From the NCBI GenBank assembly GCA_903930075.1, contig CAIYWZ010000017.1:1-46760 (forward strand): a stretch of DNA of 46,760 nt, in the 5' to 3' direction. The notes under the pieces are model-generated. The model had not been told where the DNA came from. It saw only the letters and a list, made by a program, of their open reading frames with translations, and ran no database searches. Of the stretch, positions 40,007 through 46,760 are shown piece after piece (position 1 is the first letter of the stretch; the number at the start of each line of letters is the position of its first letter). Position numbers and translations under genes: made by a program. Origin of the DNA: an uncultured Alphaproteobacteria bacterium. Its GTDB lineage: Bacteria; Pseudomonadota; Alphaproteobacteria; CAIYWZ01.

Positions 40007-40150
40007 TTTATCCTGTGCCAGTGGCAAAAGAGGGTAGGATTTTGGGTCTTTAGGTTGAGAAAAGCCTTCCGTGCCTTGTTCCAGACCCCTCTGCTCTTGC
40101 TTTTCCGCAACTGCTTATGTAGAGCAGTTGATGGGGGAGTTGATTTATAT

Positions 40151-42985
40151 TTAAGAAGACATTATCCGTTTTAAATAAACGCCCGTGTGGCTTCCTTTAT
40201 TTTTAATAATCGTTTCAGGCGTGCCGGTGGCAACGATTTTGCCGCCGCCGTCTCCGCCTTCGGGGCCAATATCAATGACCCAGTCTGCGGTTTTGATGAC
40301 ATCTAGGTTATGTTCGATCACAACAACTGTATTGCCTTGGTCAACAAGGCGGTGGAGGACCTCGAGGAGCTTTCCAACGTCGTGGACATGAAGGCCGGTT
40401 GTGGGTTCGTCTAAGATATAAAGGGTTTGTCCCGTGGCTCTTCTTGCAAGCTCTTTGGCAAGCTTAATACGCTGGGCTTCACCGCCTGAAAGGGTGGTTG
40501 CCCGCTGGCCCACATGGATGTATTCAAGTCCCACATCCATGAGCATGGAAAGTTTGGTCTTCAGGGAAGGGACATGGTCAAAGAATTCAACCCCTTCTTC
40601 AACGGTCATATCCAGGATATCTGAAATGGATTTATCGCGGTATTTAACTTCCAACGTCTCCCGGTTATATCTTTTGCCCTTGCATTGGTCGCATTCCACG
40701 TAAACATCGGGGAGAAAATGCATTTCAATCTTTAAAACGCCATCGCCCTCGCAGGCTTCACATCTTCCGCCTTTCACGTTAAAAGAGAACCTTCCGGCAC
40801 TATACCCACGGGCCTTGGCCTCTGGAAGGGCGCAAAACCATTCACGAATTGCGGTAAAGGCCCCAATATAGGTTATGGGGTTGGATCTTGGCGTCCTTCC
40901 AATGGGGGATTGGTCAATATCGATCACTTTATCAATACATTGAATTCCCAAAAGTTGATCATAAGGCCCTGGCTGGTCGGACGTTTTATTTAATGTTTTG
41001 TGCACGGCTTTATAAAGGGTCTCAATAATCAGGGACGATTTTCCTCCCCCGGAAACGCCGCTGATCGCCACAAATGTTCCCAGGGGAATTTTCACATCGA
41101 CATTTTTTAAGTTATTCAAACGGGCGCCTTTAAGTTCGAGAAATTCCCCCGTTCCCTTGCGGCGTTCTTTGCGCACGGGAATGGACATTTTTCCAGACAT
41201 ATATTGTCCTGTGATGCTGTCAGGATGATCAAAGACATCTTGAGGGGATCCTGCGGCAATGATATTTCCGCCAAATCGTCCAGCTTTAGGTCCCATATCA
41301 ATCAAGAAATCTGCCGTGCGAATGGAATCTTCATCGTGCTCCACCACAAGAACCGTATTTCCTAAATCCCTGAGTTTTTTCAATGTTTCTAAAAGCCGAT
41401 CATTGTCCCGTTGATGCAGACCAATGGAGGGCTCATCCAGAACATAAAGAACCCCTGTCAGCCCAGAACCAATTTGGGACGCCAAACGAATTCTCTGGCT
41501 TTCACCGCCAGAAAGTGTCCCCGAAGACCTAGAAAGGCTCAAATAATGAAGCCCCACATTGACCAAAAAGCTGAGTCGATCCCGGATTTCTTTTAAAATA
41601 CGCGCGGAAATTGTTTTTTGTTTTTCCGTTAAATGAGCATCCAGCTCTTGCGCCCAATCGTAGGCCTTTTGAATGCTCATTTGTGTGATGAATCCCAGGT
41701 GAAGCCCCGCAATTTTAATGGCCAGAGCTTCGGGTTTCAAGCGGTGCCCCTGGCATTCTTCGCATAGTTTCGATGTTTGATAATCGGCAAAATTTCCGCT
41801 TTCAAATGGGTCGCTTGCTTCCTTCCACCGGCGTTCCAAATTGGGAATCACCCCTTCAAATGGCTTGTTGGAGGTGTGGTCAGAATAATGACCTTTCAAA
41901 TCAAGCTTAATGCTTTCTTTCCCCGTGCCATACAAAATGGCTTTTTGAACATCCAAGGGGAGTTTTCTAAATTCAGTTTTCGGGTCACATTTATAATGTT
42001 TCAGGACCGATTCTAAAAGCGTTAAATAAAATCCAGACGTTGACGCGGCCCAGGGTGCAATGGCGCCATCTAAAATGCAAAGGCTGGGGTCGGGAACAAT
42101 CAGCTTGATATCAAACACAATTTTTTGCCCAATCCCATCGCACGCAGGGCAGGCGCCAAAGGGGTTATTAAACGAAAAAAGCCGGGGCTCAATTTCATCA
42201 ATGGTAAACCCGGATTCGGGGCAGGAGAATTTTGCTGAAAATGTATTGCGCGCCCCACTATCTGCATCTTCTGTGTACAATAATCCATCCGAAAGCTCGA
42301 TTGCTTTTTCAATGCTGTCCGCAAGGCGCGTTTCTAAGCCAGTTTTAACCACAAGTCTGTCCACCACAACTTCAATTGTATGTTTCAAATTTTTATTGAG
42401 CTCTGGAATCTCATCCACATCATAAAGCTCGCCGTTGACTTTAACGCGTTGAAATCCTTTTTTCTTCACGCCATCAATCTCTTTTTTAAATTCACCTTTT
42501 TTACCTCTGGCAATGGGAGATAGGAGTAAAATTCTTGAATTTTCAGGAAAGGACATGATTTTATCCACCATTTGAGAAACAGTCTGGGCTTCAATAGGCA
42601 GGCCCGTTGCGGGGGAATAGGGGATGCCGATGCGGGCAAAAAGCAGGCGTAAATAATCATAAATTTCCGTCACAGTTCCAACGGTAGACCGGGGGTTTTT
42701 CGACGTTGTCTTTTGCTCAATGGAAATGGCAGGAGACAATCCTTCAATGGAATCCACATCGGGCTTTTGCATAAGCTCCAAAAACTGGCGGGCATAGGAC
42801 GATAAACTCTCCACATATCTGCGCTGCCCTTCGGCATAAATCGTATCAAACGCCAGCGAAGACTTCCCAGAACCGCTCACCCCCGTGATCACCACCAGCT
42901 TATCCCTTGGAATATCAATGGATACATTCTTTAAATTCTGTTCCCGCGCACCACGTATTTTAATAAAATCGATCATTTGACTCAC
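40151..42985 (-). CDS. uvrA: excinuclease ABC subunit A
   Basis: [93 protein letters not shown], zinc-finger [32 protein letters not shown]. Confidence 0.98.
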   Translation of the reverse strand: MSQMIDFIKIRGAREQNLKNVSIDIPRDKLVVITGVSGSGKSSLAFDTIYAEGQRRYVESLSSYARQFLELMQKPDVDSIEGLSPAISIEQKTTSKNPRSTVGTVTEIYDYLRLLFARIGIPYSPATGLPIEAQTVSQMVDKIMSFPENSRILLLSPIARGKKGEFKKEIDGVKKKGFQRVKVNGELYDVDEIPELNKNLKHTIEVVVDRLVVKTGLETRLADSIEKAIELSDGLLYTEDADSGARNTFSAKFSCPESGFTIDEIEPRLFSFNNPFGACPACDGIGQKIVFDIKLIVPDPSLCILDGAIAPWAASTSGFYLTLLESVLKHYKCDPKTEFRKLPLDVQKAILYGTGKESIKLDLKGHYSDHTSNKPFEGVIPNLERRWKEASDPFESGNFADYQTSKLCEECQGHRLKPEALAIKIAGLHLGFITQMSIQKAYDWAQELDAHLTEKQKTISARILKEIRDRLSFLVNVGLHYLSLSRSSGTLSGGESQRIRLASQIGSGLTGVLYVLDEPSIGLHQRDNDRLLETLKKLRDLGNTVLVVEHDEDSIRTADFLIDMGPKAGRFGGNIIAAGSPQDVFDHPDSITGQYMSGKMSIPVRKERRKGTGEFLELKGARLNNLKNVDVKIPLGTFVAISGVSGGGKSSLIIETLYKAVHKTLNKTSDQPGPYDQLLGIQCIDKVIDIDQSPIGRTPRSNPITYIGAFTAIREWFCALPEAKARGYSAGRFSFNVKGGRCEACEGDGVLKIEMHFLPDVYVECDQCKGKRYNRETLEVKYRDKSISDILDMTVEEGVEFFDHVPSLKTKLSMLMDVGLEYIHVGQRATTLSGGEAQRIKLAKELARRATGQTLYILDEPTTGLHVHDVGKLLEVLHRLVDQGNTVVVIEHNLDVIKTADWVIDIGPEGGDGGGKIVATGTPETIIKNKGSHTGVYLKRIMSS

Positions 42986-43146
42986 TCTTAAGATTTTAAC
43001 AATTATTAAAATTTATACCTGATAACGCGATCATAAAGCAACATGAATTCGCAATGCGCGGAAGCAAAAAGTTTTTCAAAATAAACCGTTCCTTAACCTT
43101 TATCTCCTATGATTCTTATAAAGGAAATCATGGGAGATAAAAATAA

Positions 43147-46100
43147 ATGCGTCATATTACAGCGCTGATCTTGGCCACAACGGCTTTAACGTTTGAACTG
43201 AGTGCACTCGTGGCAACGCAAAATGTCCCCATGGTGAAAAACCCGATGAAAGCTCCTGAATTTACAAAAATGGATGCGAGTCATTCGAAAATGGCGCTCC
43301 CCCGGGAGGTTTTAAAGGGACAAGTGGATATTTCAAAGACGGAAAAACTTCTCTCCATCACAGCCAAAACAGATTTCACGTATGTGGATTTTATGCTGGC
43401 GGGAAAGGGGCGTAATATCGTGACCGAAAAAGATGCGCATATTAAAATTGAGCAGCCAAAGAGAGGGACGTTTTTAGCAAATTTTGGTAATTTTAACGAC
43501 TCCAAACTTGCCCTCCACAAAGGCACCATCACCGCAAAACAAGGCCATTTGGTCATGGCGAACCCCGCTGGATTCATGTTTGAAGACGGCTCAAAAGTCG
43601 ATGTTGCAAGGCTCACGGTCCTGGTTGGGGGGAAAGTGGAGGTGGATTCTGGGAACAATATTCACATGCACACCATATCTCACCCCGACGCCGTATTTAT
43701 AAACCAAGGCGACATCTCGTTGTCCGATGCCGGCCTTTCCTCGTTCGTTGCCCCCCACATGGCCCATTTTGGTAAAATTATCGCCAGCAAAGGCAATGTC
43801 CAACTGCGCGCAGGGGTTGTGGGTGTAGATTTGTATGGCGATGGCAACATTCTTATTGAAACGCAGGAGACAGATTTAAAAGAAGCCGAAATGTTAGCCC
43901 AGGAGCACTTGGGAGACCAAGGCCTATATTTGCTTTCTGGAAAACAAGGCCTAGATATCATCAAAAGCGCCGTGAACACACCCAATACCACCACCCACGC
44001 CCACATTCAAGGCAGCGATATCATCATCGGCGGGCCGGTTGTGGCGTTGAAGAAGACGGTGGTTGTGGCGTCCACTCCCCAAAAAGAAGGCGGCAGAGTC
44101 AAACTCGAGGGCAAATTTATCACCGTAGACAAAACCTCCACCATCAATGCTAGCGGCGCAAACACAGGAGGCAGAATCCTCATCGGCGGAGACTTCCAAG
44201 GAAACCTTGAAAAACACGCCTTTAAAGGAAACCCCGGAAACCTCACCCCCCATGGCGACTTCACCATCAATTCCAAAAACAACGCCCACAGCGTTGTCAT
44301 CGAAGACGGCGCCAAACTCACCGCCACAGGCGACAAGCAAGGCGGTCAAGCAATCATCTGGTCCGGCCAAAACAGCAACGATGGCAGCACAACCTACATG
44401 GACGGCCTCCTAACCCTCACCTCCCAAAACGGCACCGGCGGCGACTTTGAAATTTCCTCCAAAGGACAGCTCACCGTCCCCTTCAAACAACTCTCCACAG
44501 TAACCGACACCACCTCGTCCACCCCCCCCTATACACTTGAAATTTCAGAAAAATTACTCATCAACAAAAACCACGCATCCGACATAAACCATGGTATCAG
44601 ACTCTGGGACCCCGCGCATTTGGTGTTTGCAACAACGGGGACAGCAATCACAATACCATGGGATAGCTCATCTTTTACTGCAGGAACAGATGGAGTGAAT
44701 GTCGCCAGAGTTGGAGCAACAAATGATTTTAGCGTAGGACAAAACAGTGTTGTAGATACTCAAGTCTCCTGGATGAACCCCTCCAGCATCACAGCCGGCG
44801 ATACCTACGCAGTCGATGGATGGATCGTTGTGGCAAGTCCAATAGCCTCTGTTGGCTCACCATTAGCCGGAAACCTCACCCTTCAAGCCACACAAGGCAT
44901 CCGGGTGAACGCAGGCATGACCGTCACTGGAGACCTCACCCTTACAACCGAATCTAGTGGAGGAATTTATATAGATAGTGCAGTTTCAGCTGGAAACATG
45001 ACCTTAAATGGAAATACTGACGGTTGGGTTTATACAAGCGCGGCATCGTCTTTAACAACCACAGGACTTTTGAGCGTGACTTCAACAGGATGGAGTGGAT
45101 CGCCAAATGAATGGGGAATAGAATTCGCGGGAAATATTTCTGCAGGGTCTATGATAATAAATGCAAGTAATCAAGCGGGTATATTGTCAGATCAGGGCTC
45201 GTCTATTACCGTAACCGGAGATTTAACGGCCAATTCAATTGGTTATCAAATACGGTTTGACGGAGGTGTGTCTGCGTCCGGTAACATGAATTTAAATACT
45301 GATGCTCAAATATACATTAATAATTCTCTTTCTGCTGGCAGCATCATGCTGGCAACTCCTTCAGGAAATATAATAGGATCAAACAAGTTAACAACATCTT
45401 CATTAACGATGCAGTACAATAGTGCGCATATTTTAGTGCAAACTGATATTAACACAGCCATTGGGCTTTTGAGTAATCACGCTCAGAATGCCGGAGCTGT
45501 TTCTTTGGGATTCATTTCAGCCGATGTTTTAACCCTTACCTCTGCAATTGATTTTAAAGGCACGACAGGTACTCCTTTTACAAACAATCAAAACATAAGC
45601 CTTGGCGGAACGAGGATCTCGGGGCTAAATGGTACAAATACACTCACTAACCTTGCCGCCTTAACCCTGGCCACGCCAACAGGAACAGCTATGTCTCTTT
45701 ATAACACCGGACAAGCTGCAGCATCTGGCGTTTTTAATTTCTCCGACGCTACTTCTGCTGCAGGCACGAGTATCCCTTTAACCTTCCAATCGGGTGGAAA
45801 TTTAACCATTGCAGCAGCTCTTCCGAATGTTAGCAACCCTCTAACCTTCATCAGCACAGGGGCCGGGAACATAGCCGTTGCGAACAGCATCACATCTTCG
45901 TCTTCCATCACTTTAAATTCAGCAGGGGCGATTACTGGCACAGGAAAACTTACCACACCTTCCTTAACCCTCCAATACACCGGCGCAAAGTCTCTGGCAC
46001 AAAATGATTTAACATCAGCCCTTACACTTTTGAGCAACGCATCAACCCTAACCTCTCTTGGATTTTCAACAAGTACTGGGGATCTAACGGTGGGCTCTGA

Positions 46101-46665
46101 TGTTGATTGGACTAAGCTTTCAGGGGTGCCTACAAACTTGAATTTCAGTTTGATTTCTGCCGGGGTTTTGGGCTTGCCTTCAACACTCACAGGCAGAGGA
46201 AATGGAAATTTAACTTTATCGTCGTCGGGGGATATTGGAAGTTCAGGTATACCTTTAAATATCACTATCAAAGGAAGCCTGTCCATCCTCAATGCAACCA
46301 GTGCCTATATCAACTCAGCCGCTGACCTCTCCTTAGGGAGCATTTTACATGCATCGGGTTACCTTGTCCTCGCGTCTTCTGGAGCTATTCATTTGACCGG
46401 CACGGGCGGAGCTGGAAGTGCGGTGGGTATTGGAACCACAGGAATTTCATTATCTGCCACAAATATCACCCTCAATGCCCCAACCGTCAATCTAACCGGC
46501 ATCGGTTGCTCTGGTGATGTTGGTAAAAATGGTTATGGAGAGGGTTCCGGCGGCTCTGGTGGAGCCGGGATTTCTTTTACGGCAAGCAATAGTTTTACCA
46601 TCAATGCCACAACAGCCAATCTAACCGGCACGGGTGGCCTTGGTGGAAATGGTGGTGTTGTGTAA
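43147..46665 (+). CDS. filamentous-hemagglutinin-like adhesin with two-partner-secretion (TPS) N-terminal domain
   Basis: 1172 aa; signal peptide; 'GTITAKQGHLVMANPAGFMFEDGSKVDVARLTVLVGG' TPS motif; long beta-helix-like Ser/Thr/Asn/Gly repeats; ends in a Gly-rich repeat at an abrupt stop. Confidence 0.85.
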   Translation: MRHITALILATTALTFELSALVATQNVPMVKNPMKAPEFTKMDASHSKMALPREVLKGQVDISKTEKLLSITAKTDFTYVDFMLAGKGRNIVTEKDAHIKIEQPKRGTFLANFGNFNDSKLALHKGTITAKQGHLVMANPAGFMFEDGSKVDVARLTVLVGGKVEVDSGNNIHMHTISHPDAVFINQGDISLSDAGLSSFVAPHMAHFGKIIASKGNVQLRAGVVGVDLYGDGNILIETQETDLKEAEMLAQEHLGDQGLYLLSGKQGLDIIKSAVNTPNTTTHAHIQGSDIIIGGPVVALKKTVVVASTPQKEGGRVKLEGKFITVDKTSTINASGANTGGRILIGGDFQGNLEKHAFKGNPGNLTPHGDFTINSKNNAHSVVIEDGAKLTATGDKQGGQAIIWSGQNSNDGSTTYMDGLLTLTSQNGTGGDFEISSKGQLTVPFKQLSTVTDTTSSTPPYTLEISEKLLINKNHASDINHGIRLWDPAHLVFATTGTAITIPWDSSSFTAGTDGVNVARVGATNDFSVGQNSVVDTQVSWMNPSSITAGDTYAVDGWIVVASPIASVGSPLAGNLTLQATQGIRVNAGMTVTGDLTLTTESSGGIYIDSAVSAGNMTLNGNTDGWVYTSAASSLTTTGLLSVTSTGWSGSPNEWGIEFAGNISAGSMIINASNQAGILSDQGSSITVTGDLTANSIGYQIRFDGGVSASGNMNLNTDAQIYINNSLSAGSIMLATPSGNIIGSNKLTTSSLTMQYNSAHILVQTDINTAIGLLSNHAQNAGAVSLGFISADVLTLTSAIDFKGTTGTPFTNNQNISLGGTRISGLNGTNTLTNLAALTLATPTGTAMSLYNTGQAAASGVFNFSDATSAAGTSIPLTFQSGGNLTIAAALPNVSNPLTFISTGAGNIAVANSITSSSSITLNSAGAITGTGKLTTPSLTLQYTGAKSLAQNDLTSALTLLSNASTLTSLGFSTSTGDLTVGSDVDWTKLSGVPTNLNFSLISAGVLGLPSTLTGRGNGNLTLSSSGDIGSSGIPLNITIKGSLSILNATSAYINSAADLSLGSILHASGYLVLASSGAIHLTGTGGAGSAVGIGTTGISLSATNITLNAPTVNLTGIGCSGDVGKNGYGEGSGGSGGAGISFTASNSFTINATTANLTGTGGLGGNGGVV

Positions 46666-46760
46666 CTCTTATTTCCATAATATTATTCAGTAACATTTTG
46701 CACATCAATAAAGACACTTATTGTCAAGTCAACTTGTTCTCCTTTATCCACTTAGTGATA

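Noticed and set aside
40185-42425. Several plus-strand ORFs over uvrA (e.g. 40434-40703, 42060-42425)
   Set aside because: Entirely antisense to uvrA, which is full-length with all expected motifs.
43951-44370. 139-aa antisense ORF (and neighbours 43680-44006, 44007-44336, 45699-46292) opposite the adhesin
   Set aside because: They lie fully antisense to a convincing TPS adhesin and exist because of the C-rich codon usage on the sense strand; no recognisable protein features.

Overview
The window reads as chromosomal DNA of an AT-leaning, probably host-associated alphaproteobacterium. The likely group is Holosporales/Rickettsiales-like; this is inferred from gene content (mipZ, ntrX-trkA, secreted ankyrin proteins, many gene relics) and was not tested by search. 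Housekeeping content: a partial dcw cell-wall cluster (rsmH-ftsL-ftsI-murE-murF-mraY), trkA, ntrX, mipZ, an M50 protease, a SPOR protein, argS, prmA, an M24 aminopeptidase, leuS, a SixA-like phosphatase, hemF, eno, a LOG-family protein, uvrA, two MFS transporters and tRNA-Asn(GTT). Accessory content: (i) a predicted secreted protein at 32251-34569 joining a degenerate subtilisin-like (S8) domain, a textbook eukaryotic-type IQ (calmodulin-binding) motif and about 7 ankyrin repeats, which is the best candidate for an undescribed host-interaction factor; (ii) a large secreted ankyrin protein at 23178-26168 interrupted by one in-frame TAG and flanked by diverged direct repeats derived from the 3' end of the neighbouring methyltransferase gene; (iii) a porin with a histidine-rich N-terminal extension, broken by an apparent +1 G in a GGGG run; (iv) a TPS-type (FHA-like) adhesin that ends abruptly; (v) an Rpn/PD-(D/E)XK family gene with an in-frame TAA. 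Several other gene relics are visible. No CRISPR array, rRNA, prophage or intact transposase was seen. All assignments come from reading the sequence and translations; no database search was run.
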